A DNA stretch of 64,000 bases. It comes from Micractinium sp. NFX-FRZ. Lineage: Eukaryota > Chlorophyta > Trebouxiophyceae > Chlorellales > Chlorellaceae. Under the pieces are notes generated by a model. It saw only the letters and a list, made by a program, of their open reading frames with translations. It did not search any database and was not told the DNA's origin. Numbering within the stretch: position 1 is the first letter of the stretch; each line of letters opens with the position of its first letter. The DNA is taken from NCBI GenBank assembly GCA_029339195.1, contig JAPTJF010000313.1, positions 1-64,000 on the forward strand, written 5' to 3'. Of the stretch, positions 10,743 through 22,463 are shown piece by piece. Made by a program: the position numbers and the translations under genes.

Positions 10743-12849
10743 TCAGGCATCGTCAATCGCGTGCTGCGCGTCCTCTTTCTGCAGCTGGTGCAGCAGCCCC
10801 CGTATGTCGTCCCACCGGTGACCCCGCCGCTGCACAGGGGGGCAAGGCCCGGGGCAGGCGGCGGTCAGCACAGGTGCAGGGCGCAGACATAAGGGTGGAG
10901 TGGAAAAGAGGGTTTGCGCCGACTGACAGACACCCAGGCAGGCCGTGCAATGGGGTGCATAAGTGCAGGCAGGCGGGCGAGTGGCAGGCAGGCAAGCAGG
11001 CAGGCTGTGCCACCCACGGACTGCCGCCCCACCCACCCGCATTCCACCCAGCGCCAGCAAGCAAGGGCCCCTCCCCCACGCCGCCCGCCCCCTGAGCAGC
11101 ACAGGCACCTACCTGCAGCCACGCCACAAAGCGCCGCCGCCGGGCCTCCTCAGGTAGCCGCTCCATGCGCTGCCACTGCTTGCGGGCATCTTCAAGCAGC
11201 ATCTGCTCCGCCCCTGAGGCAGGCGCGTGGGCAGGCGGGGCAGCGGCCAGGTTGATGGCAAGGCGCACGGGACGTGGAACACTGCTGCCAGCGCAGCAGC
11301 CGAACAGCTCAGCACAGCACATTCCAGCACAGCCACTGCCACTGCCGGCGCCCCGCCTGCCCCCCGCCTGCACACCTCGGTGCCGCCTCACCTGCGCCGT
11401 AGGCTGGCTGCTGTGCCTCCTCATCTTCCAGCTGCTCCAGGTGCTGCCGCACATCCAGCCCCTCCCCAAACACACTGTGCAGCGCTGCGCTCGCCAGCTC
11501 AGCGCTGATCCCCCGATGGTGCAGTTCCTGCGGCAGTCGTGGAGGCGGGCGGGCAGCAGGCAGCGGGTGAGAGGGAGGGAGAGAGGGTGAGAACGGGAGC
11601 GCGGTGTGTGCCCACGGGCAGGCAGCAGCGGGGAGGTGGGTGCCAATGCAACAATGCCAACAGCAGTTACACCAGCAGACCCTCCGTGCCCGCTGCCCGG
11701 CCGGCCTCATCCAGCCACCCAGGCACGGTTCTTATGCAAACTCGCCCTCGCTCGGGCTGGCAAGCGCAGGCCGCATTCAGACAGTCACTCGCGCTCTCCC
11801 ACCCTGGGCACCCACCCACCCAGCCAGGCAAGCGTAGGGAGCGTTCAGACAGGCACCCACGCCCTCCCAGCCCCGGGCACCCACGCACCCACCATCTCGA
11901 TGCGGCGCGGCCCCCACTTGGACTGCCTCCACTTGGAGCGGGCAAAGGTGGCCGCAAACTCGGCGTCGCTCTGCAGGCCCACTGCCGCCAGGCGGTCCAG
12001 CGCGGCGCGCACCTCGCCCAGCTCGTGGCCCCGCTCAAGCAGCTTGGCCTTGAGCTGTGGGGTAAGTCGGGGAGGAGGCGGGGAGGTGGGGCAAAGATGC
12101 ACGAGGCACAGCAGCGTGGGTGGGAGCAGCAGGGAGCGGGAGGGGTTGAAGGACGCGACCTGCAACGATGGGCCGCCCTCCCAGGTGCCTGCTGGGGCCT
12201 TGCCGTGCAGCCCTGCTTGCTGCACATGCTTACCTACTGGCGTGAGTTGGCCCAAGAGAACAGCCTGCGCCTGGTTCAGGGCTTGCGCTTGCCTGCCTGC
12301 CTGCCTGCCTGCCTGCTTTGCCTGCCTTGCAGACAGCCTGCTGCAACCACACACTGATGGCACCTGCCCAGCGGCCCTGCGGCATACACACCCGCCCACC
12401 CACCTCCTTGCGTGAGTGCGCGCGTGAACTCAGCAGCTTCAGGGCGGCAGTCTTGGCTTCCTCAAACCCTCGCTCACTCTTCTTGCTGCATTGGGGGGAG
12501 GGGGTCCAAGAAGAGGCGCGTCTGCGGCAGGCGACGGCTGCTTGTTTCTGAGGCCGCCATAACACATGGTGTGCCCAACCCGCCCAGCCAGCTGCATCGG
12601 GCAAGCCGTCATAACTCATGGTGTGCTCAACCCGCCCAGGGGGTGAATCTCGGCCCAGTCGGCTCACCGCTGCTCGTCCATTTCATCCATGCTTTGATCC
12701 AACTGGCGCACCCCCGGAAGCTCCTCCCCCTCCTCAAATTGCACCCTCAGGTTGAAGGGGTTGTGACGGTGGTACAGCGCCGCCGGGGTGGCGCCTCCAG
12801 CCTGCAGAACGACAGGCACCGCCGGTGTGTGAGAAACGGGAAGGCAGCA

Positions 12850-12881
<32 letters not shown>

Positions 12882-13136
12882 AAAAACCCTGCATGCATTG
12901 CGGAGACCGCCCCCGTTACACAAAGGCTCACACCAAAGATGCAGCAGCCCCAAGGGCGCAGCGCTGCTCACCCGGAGCCCACGGGCGGTGGCGGGCGGTG
13001 GTCCCCACGCGTGGTGGGCGGCCAACGAGACAACCAGCTGCAGGTGGCGCTGGCGAAGAGCGCGCATGGCGTCTGGCGATACCCGCACCGAGGTGCGGCC
13101 TGGGTTGTGAAGCACAGCCGCCGCAAGGGGCGACAT
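10743..13136 (-). CDS. recX: RecX-family regulator of RecA, probably organellar
   Basis: Seven exons encode about 305 residues. The start is the ATG at 13136. The first exon (MSPLAAAVLHNPGRTSVRV..., about 68 residues) is rich in Ala, Arg, Ser and His and nearly free of acidic residues, like a plastid or mitochondrial transit peptide. Exon 2 (12802-12669) is a linker. The RecX repeats follow: FEEAKTAALKLLSSRAHSRK, LKAKLLERGHELGEVRAALD, LAAVGLQSDAEFAATFARSK, WGPRRIEMELHHRGISAELA, and a last helical repeat FVAWLQRRGHRWDDIRGLLH, ending HAIDDA at 10743. RecX proteins bind RecA and block filament growth. In plants and algae they are bacterial-derived and act in organelles, so a role in organelle DNA recombination is inferred. 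An acidic insert (HLEQLEDEEAQQPAYGAGE) separates the second and third repeats. Confidence 0.88.
11755..11885 (-). repeat. ~60-bp tandem duplication in a RecX intron
   Basis: The segment beginning GGCAAGCGCAGGCCGCATTC is followed by a diverged second copy beginning GGCAAGCGTAGGGAGCGTTC. Both end in a (C)GGGCACCCAC motif next to the exon edge. A second pair of tandem copies (CATAACACATGGTGTGCCCA and its diverged repeat) is at about 12557-12642 in the same gene. Confidence 0.65.
12848..12877. repeat. CCG trinucleotide microsatellite
   Basis: About ten consecutive CCG units lie within the first intron of the RecX gene. Confidence 0.85.
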
Positions 13137-14123
13137 CGGCTTCGTTCCGAGCCAAAACCCTACTGGCAGGGCGTCGGTTGCAACAGCGCAATACAGAATG
13201 CGCTTTGTGGCGTGCTGAAGACGAGAGAGGGGGAGAATGGCAAGTAGGGGTGCCGCCGCCGGCGCCCTGCCACAAGGGCAGCTGCACACCGGCAGACGAA
13301 CAATCCAACCCGAAACAAGCCCGTCCCATTGGTCCCAGGCGCCGTGGCTCTTCCCCACCCGGCGTTCTGTGCTGCGGTGCAGGCACTGGTTTTCTACTCC
13401 CTTGTGTAAACTGCCGGTGTTGCAATCCAACAACGCCTGTCCCTGCCTCATCACTCCCTTCGTCAACCAATTCCTGCCCAGCAGTGGTGGTTCACATCCA
13501 CATCCCTCCTGTTTGGATACGGGTTTACTCGTCCGTCATTTAACAGTGGGAAAGGGAACGGGGGGAACACAGCAGCCTGCTGTCGATCGGGGTTGTTGTG
13601 GCTGGCATTCAGTGCGGGGCAGGGGAAGCAAAACTAGGCAGGCCCCCGGCTGCCGCTCTAGTGCTAGGCAGGCGCCAAGCTGGGCAGCGCTTCAGGAGCC
13701 GGTGTCAGAGCAGTCGGAGGCACACACACACGCCGAATATTCATTGGGGGAGAGGTAAGCGGGGGCAGGGGGCAGCGGGGCCAGGCGGCACGCACGGCAC
13801 GCAGTGCCAGCACAAGAGCTAGAGCTGGGGCTGAGCGCAGCCAGCTGGCACGGGACAGGCGGAGGTAGACTTTAAAAGAATGTGGGGTGCGGTATAAAAG
13901 GGGCCCCGCCAGCGGCAGGGGCCACGAAAACGTCTCTAGTCATCACCCAAGGCAGGCGGGGTATTGCCCCGCTTGGCGCCCGGCTGCACACTGCCGAGCC
14001 GGGTGCAAGTGCCAGCGGGCTGCCCAGGCCTCCTCTCTCACAAGGGGTGCGTGCAGCGGGGGGGACAGCAGCAGTCTGCACGCACGCACACCCCCACCAG
14101 CAGCGGGCGGTGCTTGAAACCGC
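13137..14123. other. Intergenic region between RecX and the H+-ATPase gene
   Basis: It should contain the RecX promoter and the H+-ATPase 3' UTR. No coding exon with recognisable content was found on either strand. A TATAAAA at 13893-13899 reads on the plus strand, but no plus-strand gene follows it. Confidence 0.4.
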
Positions 14124-17100
14124 TCACACGTGCTCCTTGCCAGACAGCACCGTGTCCAGCTTGGGGCCGGCGCTGCCGCTGGGCTGGTCGCCGCGCACGG
14201 CAGAGACGCGCTGCAGGCGGGAGGCCGCCTCGCGCATCGCCTGCGCCCGGCGCTCCAGCTCCTGGCGCTCCTCCGCGCTGATCTTGCCTCCCAGGGGCTG
14301 GGCCAGGGCAGACTGCAGGGTTGGGGGGCAGGCGCGGGGCAGGGGCACACAGGGTCGGCGGGGTGAACGCGCGCACGGTGCAGAGGGGCATGCGGAGGGA
14401 GGCCGCAGCGCCAGCCCTCTCCAAGCAAGCTCACAGCAGGATGATTACCCCCCGCCCCCAGCAGCACCCTTTCTTCCCCTGTTTGCTTGCATGCTTGGGC
14501 CCTCTGCTCACCTCGATCTCCGCCACCTGCTGCGCAATGGCCGTGGCGCTGGTGCGCCCCAGGTTGGCACCCGTCATGGAAGTGCGGGCCAGGGCGGTGG
14601 TCTTGGAGATGCGGGCCAGCTGGGGGGGCAGCGCGCCGTGCAGCTCAGTCCTGGCAATCTTGTTCACCTGCGCACAGAAGAGGGGTGCAGGGGTCGGGAA
14701 TGAGGGGTCAGCAATGAGGGTGCCAGGGTGCACATGGGGGGCGTCGATCGTGGCAAGAGCGGGGCGCAGGCGGGGGTGACACCCGAGCAGCAGGCAAGCA
14801 GGGGGGCGCGCAGCGCAGCGCAGAGCGGGCGTGCACCCTCCTCCCACCCCTGTGCAGGCAGAGCAGCCCGCCCTCCTCCTGCCCCTCACCTGCTCCTCCA
14901 CGGCGGCCACCTTCTTGTCCAGCAGCTTGGTCTCCACCATGCCAGTCACATCCTCGGCAATGGTGTTGCTGTCAGCAGTGAAGGCGTCGCGCAGGTTGAC
15001 CAGAGCGCCGGTGCGGGCCTGCAGAGGGCAGGGGGCAGGGAGGCAGCGGGCGGGTGAGACGCGTGGAGTGTGGCGCGTGTGGCGCTCAATCGGGCAGCAC
15101 AGCACAGCACAGCACAGCACAGCTCTGGGCAGCAAAGGCTAGAGCACCGGGAGCTGCACCAAAGAAACTCCCACCCCTCTTGCAACCGCCCAGCAGGCTG
15201 CGTTGGTAGCATACCGCCAGTGCCAGTTGGTAGCGCAACCAATGCAGCCTGCTGGGCGGTTGCAAGAGTCAGTTGCACCAAAGAAACTCGCGCTATCAAG
15301 CTCCCTTCCCCCCTCACCTGGAAGATGTCAAACTTGAGGACGATCCAGTAGGTGGCGACCTTGAAAGCGTCCTGCACCCACCAGAAGAAGATGCAGAAGA
15401 TCCAGATCCACAGGGCCCACAGGGTGTAGTCGTCGCCGCCCCTGAGCGCCAGACCCTCCACCGGCACGTGGTCCAGCTCGCCCTCGGGCCACGCGCAGGC
15501 CAGCGCGGTGGACAGGGACAGCGCCACTGTGGCGGCACCCAGCAGCAGGTTGCCTGCACAGGGGGCAGGGGGGCAGGGCAGGGGGGAGGGGAAGGCCAGA
15601 CACGTCAAGTAATGGAGGGGCGGAGCAGGGGACTGCTAAGCAGCAGGCAGCCTGCCAGGCAAGAACGCACACCCAGCGGCCAGCAGCTGACGGTCTTCAC
15701 GAGCCTGCATGCTCCCGCTCTCACCGGGGCGCATGCTCCAGAAGGGGCCCTCGGTACGGGCAGAGAAGAGGGTGAGGAAATCGGAGAGGGAGACCTTGAG
15801 GTAAATCATGTTGACCAGCTTGCCATAGGGCTGCGGGCCAGGCAGGCGGGAGGGGGTGATGGGAGATAGGATCGGCGGCAGGCAAGCCGGTGCATGGGCG
15901 GCTACGCGCTTCTGCACACATCTCCCTGCACACACACACCTCCTCCCCTGCCATGCCATGACCGCGGCACTGCTGCAGGCAATTCTTCAACATCAAGCGC
16001 TGCGCCGCCGCCCTGCTCACCGGCACGGGCAGGCCCCACTTCTGAAAGAGGGAGCCGGGGTTGGGGGAGTCGAGCACCAGGCCGACCAGCAGGAGGGAGG
16101 AGCCCATGGAGACGAGGCCCAGCACGGTGGACACCAGGAACAGCACACGCAGGTTCCACTTCTCTGCAGGAGGCAGAGGGGAAGGAGGGACGCAGGGCAA
16201 GGGTGCGACGGTGGGCGGGCAGGCAAGAGGGTGGGCAGCGCGGCGCACCAGCCCCCGTCCCTTCTTCCGCTGCTGCCGCCCAACCGCTGCCCGCTTCCAC
16301 CGCCCGCTCGCCACGCCCAGCCTGCTCCCCCTTGCCTCTCACACGCACGCACCGGGGCGGGGGGAGGCGATGACGCGGTCGTAGCCGATCGAGATGAGGG
16401 TTCCGTCGTTGAGCAGGGTGATGAGCATGAGCATGAGCACGGGCAGCTGAAAGAAGTTGGGGTAGTCCTCCCGGGACTCCTTGGTGCCAATTTCGGTGCC
16501 TGCAGGGGGCCCGGAAGAAGAGGGGCGTTGAAACGGGAGATGCATTCGAGCAGCACAGAAAAGCACAGGGCAGAGTGCTCGGCCCGCGGTGCAGGGGCGC
16601 GGGCAGCTGCAGCCCACAGATGCAGCACGGGCCGGCCGGCCGGCCTGGGCGCACTGCCAGTTGTGTGTTGCGGCGCCTCTAACCTTCGGGGCGGGGGCAG
16701 GCGTACGAGTAGTTTGCTTCGGCGTCCACGCAAAACTTGAAGGGGTCAAAGGCAAACACGGCGATGAAGAAGAAGCAGAGGAGCTGCAGGGTGGCGGCGA
16801 TACGGTCTGCGGGGGGGCACAGGGGGTGGGGGGGAGGGGGGAGCGGCAGGGTGTGGTTTGAGCGCCTGCTGCACTCTATGTACGTGCAAGCATGCCCCCC
16901 ACGCGCCAGCTGCCTTCTCCGCAGGCCACCGGCGCCGCGACGTGCCTCGACTCGCAGCCACATGCCAGAGCTGGTGCCTCCCTCCCCACGCGTGCGCTCA
17001 CAGTTGATGAAGTTCTTCACGCGCTGGAAGATCTGGCGGGCAATGATGATGGCGTGGATGACGACAGAGAGGCCCGGGTCGGTGAGCACAATGTCGGCGG

Positions 17101-20100
17101 CGGCGCGGGCAGCGTCGGTGGCGCCGGCCACGGCAATGCCGACGTCGGCCTTCTTGAGCGCGGGGGCGTCGTTCACGCCGTCGCCGGTCATGCCCACGGC
17201 AAAGCCGACCTGGCGCAGGCACTCCACAATCAGGTACTGCGGCGGGCAGGGTGCAAGTCAGGGGAGGGGCGGGGTGGTGATCAGGGAGAGGCAGCTGGGC
17301 AGAGCTGGGTGTCAGCTGCGCTCATCTCGCAGCCTGTCATCTGGCACGCTGCCCGCTGCCCGGGCTGCGCACAGCAGAGCGCTCATCTGCCTGGCGCAGC
17401 CTGCCCCCTGCCGCCTGCACTGCCGCCCTGCACTGCCGCCCACCCGTTTGCCTTCCCCACATGCCTCCTCCCCCCGCCCTCCTCACCTTGTGCTCGGGGT
17501 AGACCTGGGCAAAGCCGTCGGCCTCCACAATCATCTTGGCGTACTTGGCCAGGTCCTTGGGGATCTGCAGGAGGCGGCAAGGATTTAATGAATGAATGAA
17601 TGAAGGCGGCAAGGAGGGGCGAGGGGCGGTGAGGTGGGGGGAGGGAGGGTGGATCTGGGGGCGCATCGGTTGAGGACTGTGGGTGGCAGGGAGGGCAGAG
17701 GGGAGCGTGGTGCACCTGGCTCGACACACCCCTGCCACCAAGCTTGCAGCAGCAGGCCAGCTCCCCTGCCAGCACAACAACTCCGCCCTTGCTTGCTGCA
17801 GCCCGGCAGCCCGGCGTGCGCGCACCTTGCCGTCCTCGTCCAGCTTGGGCAGGCCCTCGGCGTTGGGGATGTTGGTGCCCAGGCCCAGGATGCGCGACAT
17901 CTCCTTGGCAATCAGCACCTGGTCGCCGGTGATCATCTTCACGTCCACGCCGTTCTCCAGCGCCTGGGGGAGGGGGAGGAAGAGCCAGGGAGCAGGGGTT
18001 TCAGCCCCAGGGGAGAGCCAGGCAGGCAGGCAGGCAGGCAGGCGCCGGGGCGCAGCAGGTTGCGCTCACCAGGCGGGGGCACACTGCCCCGCGTGCAGGT
18101 CAGAACCGGGTGAGCCAGCGGCCCCCCACCCGCCCCCCATGCCATATGCCGTGCCCCACCTGCTCAATGGTGGTCTTGGTGTCGGGGCGCGGGGGGTCCA
18201 GGAAGGTCAGCATGCCCAGCATCTCCCACTCCTCCAGGTTGCCGGGCTTGGTCCGGGCGACGGCCAGGGAGCGGATGCCGCGAGACCCCAGGTTGGCCAC
18301 CTCGGCCTCCACACGCATCTTGAGTTCCGGGTTGCTGTCGGCGCCGCACAGCTTGGCAATGATCTGGGGTGCGCCCTTGGTGGTCTTGAACTCGCTGCCG
18401 TCGGCGGCGCGCAGGTGCTGCAGGGGGCGGGGGGCAGGGGGCGGGGAGTGGGTTGCGGCACAGGGCAGCCGGAGGAAGCAGCTTGTATGTGGGAGTGCAC
18501 AGGTGTGGGGAGAAGCAACGCTAGCGCAGTGCTGCCTGCACACCACACCGGCGCAGCTGCTCTGAAATGCCTGTGCCCAGAAGCAAGGGCTTGAGCAACT
18601 TGAGCCGCAGGCAGCCGCCCGTACTAAGCTTGCATCATACGGGCGCTTCATGGTGGGGGGCATGCCTGCCGACCCGCTCCTCAAGCCCAGGCCAGCCCAG
18701 CCCAGCCCAGTGCACACCCCTTCCTCCCCGCCCATTCACCCCCTCGGTACGCTTGATGGTGGGGTCAAAGGGCTGGTGGTCCACCAGTGTGTACACGTCC
18801 AGGCCGGGCAGGTCCACGGCGCCCAGCACCATCGTGTCCAGGGCATCCTTGGGGGGCTGCAGGGGGGGGCAGACAAAGGAGCACACAGGGCGGCAGGTCA
18901 GGGGCAGGCAGGGGAGGGGGACGCAGCGCATCTCCTGCATGATGCATGTTGAAATCATCATTTTTTCAATACAAAAAAAAATGATTTTGGGCAGGGGCGG
19001 GAGGGCAGCAAAGCACCAGGGGGGGCCGGGAGGAGCCGGGCGGCCCCCCCTGCTGCATGCATGCGCCCCGCCCCTCGCCCCTCGGGCCCGCCGCCCGTGC
19101 GCACCTCCAGCCACTTGGCGGCCAGGGCGGCGTTGATGAGCACAGAGCCCAGGTCCTGGCCCTCCTTGAAGGTGGGGCAGTAGTCCTGGATCTCCATCTT
19201 GTTCAGGGTGAGGGTGCCTGCAGGGCCACGAGGTGGGAGGAGCGCACTGGGTCGGAATGGCCGGCAGGAGCGCTGCTGGGCTGGCTGTGCACGGCTCTCA
19301 GCAACACACTGCCTGCCTGCCTGCCTGCCTGCTGTTGAGCAAGCCGCAAACCACACACCCACCCACTGGCCCGCCTGCAGCCCAGCGGCAGAGCAGGCAG
19401 CAGCCCCCGCGCACCGGTCTTGTCGGAGCACAGCATGTTCATGCCCGCCATCTCCTCGATGGACTGCAGGCGGGTCACAATGGCGCCGTAGGCAGACAGC
19501 TGGCGGGAGCCCAGCGCCAGGGTGGTGGTGCACACAATCTCAATGGCAATGGGGATGGAGGCGACCTGCGGGGGAGCGGGGGCGGCAGGGGGTCAGGAAA
19601 GCGGTCAGGAAAGCGGTCAGGAGGGGGGCCAGCAGCAAGGAAGCACGCATGCAGGTGGGTGGGTGCGGGAGGGCAGCGCCGCTGCTGCTGCCACTGCTTC
19701 CGCCAGCTCGTGGCTTTGCCGTGCCAGCCTGGCTTCTTGCCCATGCCCCCTGTGCTGCCCGCCCGCATGCGTGCTCACCAGCAGCACGATGGTGAAGGAG
19801 AGGGCCTCCTTGAACGACTCGTCCTTGTGGAGGATGAGGTAGAGGAGCGCGATGAGGCACAGCGTCAGGGACAGCACCACCAGCACAAACATGATCTGCG
19901 GGCGGGGGGAGGGCACCGCGGGGTGGGCAGAGCAGGGAGTCAGGGCAAGCCGAGGGGTCTGTAGCGCAGGCGGGGGCCGGAGGTTGGGCCAGGAACGAGG
20001 GTCCAGGGAGAGGGCACAATGTGTTCTGCACGGGTGCCGAGCGCAGGTAACAGCAGGCAGGCGGGGCGGTGCACACGCCGCCACCCTCCTGCCTGCCCTG

Positions 20101-21977
20101 CCTGCCCCCAACTGCCCGGATCCCCCAGCAGAATCTTCACCCTCAGCAGAATCTTCTGCAGATTGCCCAGCCCGTCGTTGCCCTGGAGCATCTGCGCGGT
20201 CTTGCCAAAGAAGGTGTCCTTTCCGGTGAACTCCACGGTGCCCTCCACCTCACCACGGGTGACTGCACACGGGGCAGGCAGGGAGCAGGGAGGTGGGGGG
20301 CGCGCAGGGGGTGAGGCGGCATGCAGGGGCGCCTGAAGCGGGGCGACCAAAACCGGTGAACCACAGGGCGTAGCAGCGCAGCGCAGCAGGCTCTGCCCCA
20401 TGCCCCTGCGCACCTCCCCAGCTCCACACGCCCCATGCCACCTCGGCCTCCTGCACGCCCTGGCCTGTGCTGTCCCCTCCCCGCCCACCCTCCCTTCCCC
20501 CACCCCTTTCCACCCCAGCCAGCCCCCGCACTCACTGGTGGATCCCATCTTGGGTGTGTCCCCCTTGTACATGGTGACGGGCAGGGACTCTCCCGTGAGG
20601 GCGGCCTGGTCCACCTCAATGCGCCCCTCGTTCACGATGCAGTCGGCGGGCACGGCGGCGCCGGCGCCCAGCAGCACCAGGTCGCCGGGCACCAGCAGGG
20701 TGGCGTCCATGTTGGCCCACTTGCCGTCGCGCTTGCACGTGGCCAGGGGCTTCAGGGCCTTCTTCAGGGCGGCCACAGCGTCGGCGGCCTTGGTGGTCTC
20801 ATACCTGCCAGAGCAAGAAGTGAGATCCAGGTGGGGAGACGGGTGAGGCAGCGAGATCAGGCTGGGCAGGCAAGGGGCACGGCTGGCAAGGAGGCGCGCA
20901 TGGGGAGGCAGGCGCATGCACGCACTTGCTAGGCAGGCGCTGGCACGGCACGCAGTGGGCCGTGCGGAACAGGCGGCCGCGCCCACGCACCAGCCCAGGG
21001 TGGCGTTGGCAAACTGGATACCCAGCAGGATGCCGGCGTCAATCCAGTTCTGGATGGCAAACTCAATGATGATGGCCAGCCAAATCATGATGGGCATGGG
21101 GCCCCACACTGCAGGGAGGCGAGGGGCGGGAGGCCAGGTGGGTGCTCGCCACGTTGCGTGCGCCAGGCACAAACAGGAAGGTGCCCCTCCCTCCCAAGGA
21201 TAAGGGCACTTTCTATGGGAAATGTTCTATGGGAAACCGCGGCGGGGGCGGGCCGTGCGGCGCGGCAGAGGTGGCTTGGGGCCCTGGAGGCATCTTGTGA
21301 CGGTGTGGGGGGGCCCAGGCAGGGGCCAGGGCCGCAGCCTTGCACCACCTGCCAGCATAACCCGCTGCCTAGTGCGCCAGCGAAGGGATGCGGCGGCAGC
21401 GGCGGCGCGGGCGCCGCCAAGACCTGACCCACTCACGGTGCTGCAGGTAGACAAGCCACTTGGGCGTGCTCTTCTCCTGCAGCTCGTTCTTGCCATACTG
21501 CAGGAGCAGCGCCTCGGCCTCTGCGGGGAGAGGTTGTGGGAGGATGGGGAGAGCGTTTATAAACCACGGCGGCAGCTGGGGCGGCGCCGGCGCGCCGGCA
21601 GCCTGCAGGCCCGTCTGCGCAACGTGCACCCGGTTGCGGCGTGCAACCAAGCACCCAGGAACCCGGACGGCATCCCGGTGGGACTGCGGTGGAGCGGACA
21701 GAGCTGCCCTGTGCAACCCTGAGTAGATGCCCTAGCACGGTTCAGCCGCGCGGGCATTATTGAAAGTTAACAGGTCGCCATACGGTGCAGAGGGAGCGCT
21801 GCCACCCCCGGCCGTGCCCATCCACCTCGCCGGCGAAAAAAGCCCCAGCGTCTCACCGCTGCTGCTGAGGCCCACAGAGGCCACGAAGTTCTCGCGGCGC
21901 TCCGTGTGAGAGTCCTCCTTCTTGGGAGGCGCCTCCTTCTCGCCGCCATTGGCGGCGCCGTTGCTGTCTGCCGCCAT
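14124..21977 (-). CDS. Plasma-membrane H+-transporting P-type ATPase (P3A)
   Basis: About 21 exons encode roughly 1060 residues, longer than the ~950 typical of land-plant pumps. The N-terminus is short and charged ([20 protein letters not shown]). Visible motifs in order: actuator TGES ([13 protein letters not shown], near 20590), phosphorylation site CSDKTG followed by GTLT (about 19420 and 19210), nucleotide-binding KGAPQ (about 18380), MITGDQ (about 17930), and the hinge [20 protein letters not shown] (about 17150). Hydrophobic segments flank these ([48 protein letters not shown]). The enzyme exports protons using ATP. The C-terminus ([20 protein letters not shown] ... [12 protein letters not shown]) does not end in the YTV-type 14-3-3 site of land-plant pumps. 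The run of fungal- and algal-type motifs makes the family call secure; the exact splice phase of the N-terminal exons is less certain. Confidence 0.95.
15094..15122. repeat. AGCAC pentanucleotide repeat in a PMA intron
   Basis: About five tandem AGCAC units lie 30 nt from the left direct repeat of the hairpin element at 15155-15289. Confidence 0.75.
15155..15289. repeat. 31-bp inverted repeat bounded by 16-bp direct repeats (MITE-like or miRNA-precursor-like)
   Basis: Arms at 15177-15207 and 15238-15268 are reverse complements over 31 positions apart from one G-versus-A difference, which still pairs as G-U on one strand. They enclose a 30-nt loop. Outside the arms the 16-nt sequence TGCACCAAAGAAACTC is present twice in direct orientation, at 15155-15170 and 15274-15289. 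The element lies inside an H+-ATPase intron. Direct repeats around an inverted repeat suggest a small foldback transposon. The long near-perfect stem could also act as a small-RNA precursor. Confidence 0.75.
18952..18988. repeat. AT-rich imperfect hairpin in a PMA intron
   Basis: AAATCATCATTTTTT is followed after a short loop by a nine-A run and then ATGATTT, forming a 15-bp imperfect stem. The AT content is far below the GC of everything around it. Confidence 0.6.
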
Positions 21978-22463
21978 GTTGCAACTGCAGCTGCGCTCCC
22001 ACTAGGGGAAGGGGCAGCACGGCAGCTAGGGAGGCGAAAGAATAACAGGGCGAGATGCACCCACAATGGGAGGCCTCTCCCCATTTGAGATGCCCGACCC
22101 ACGTGCATCGTTGTTCCCGGCTGCTGGCAGGGTTCACCCCATTATGCCCCAGGGAAACGGCGTCCGCTCTCAATGATATTCTCGCTTGGGGCGGCTGCTC
22201 AAGGGGTGTCCGACACGGGTTTCGCTGTCAACCCCCGCACCATGCATGTGCTCCGCGGCGGTGGCGCCGTCACCGCCAGCCCACCCAATCCCCTCTGCAG
22301 CTGCCTTGGAGCTGGCATGGGGTCACAGTCAAGCGCAAGCAATCAAAAAAAAGGTGAATTATGCAACAATCAAGTCATGATCAGCGTTGAGTTCTGTGGG
22401 CGGGTGCGGGCAGGCCGGAGCGGCGCTTGGCCCGCCACCGCCCAGGTTTCCTCGGGCAGGGTG
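21978..22463. other. H+-ATPase promoter and SYLF-gene 3' region
   Basis: The interval lies between the ATPase start and the stop of the next minus-strand gene. No exon is supported. The part nearest 21978 is expected to hold the ATPase promoter and 5' UTR. Confidence 0.45.

Noticed and set aside
13889..13902. TATAAAA box on the plus strand
   Set aside because: Both neighbouring genes are on the minus strand and no plus-strand exon follows.
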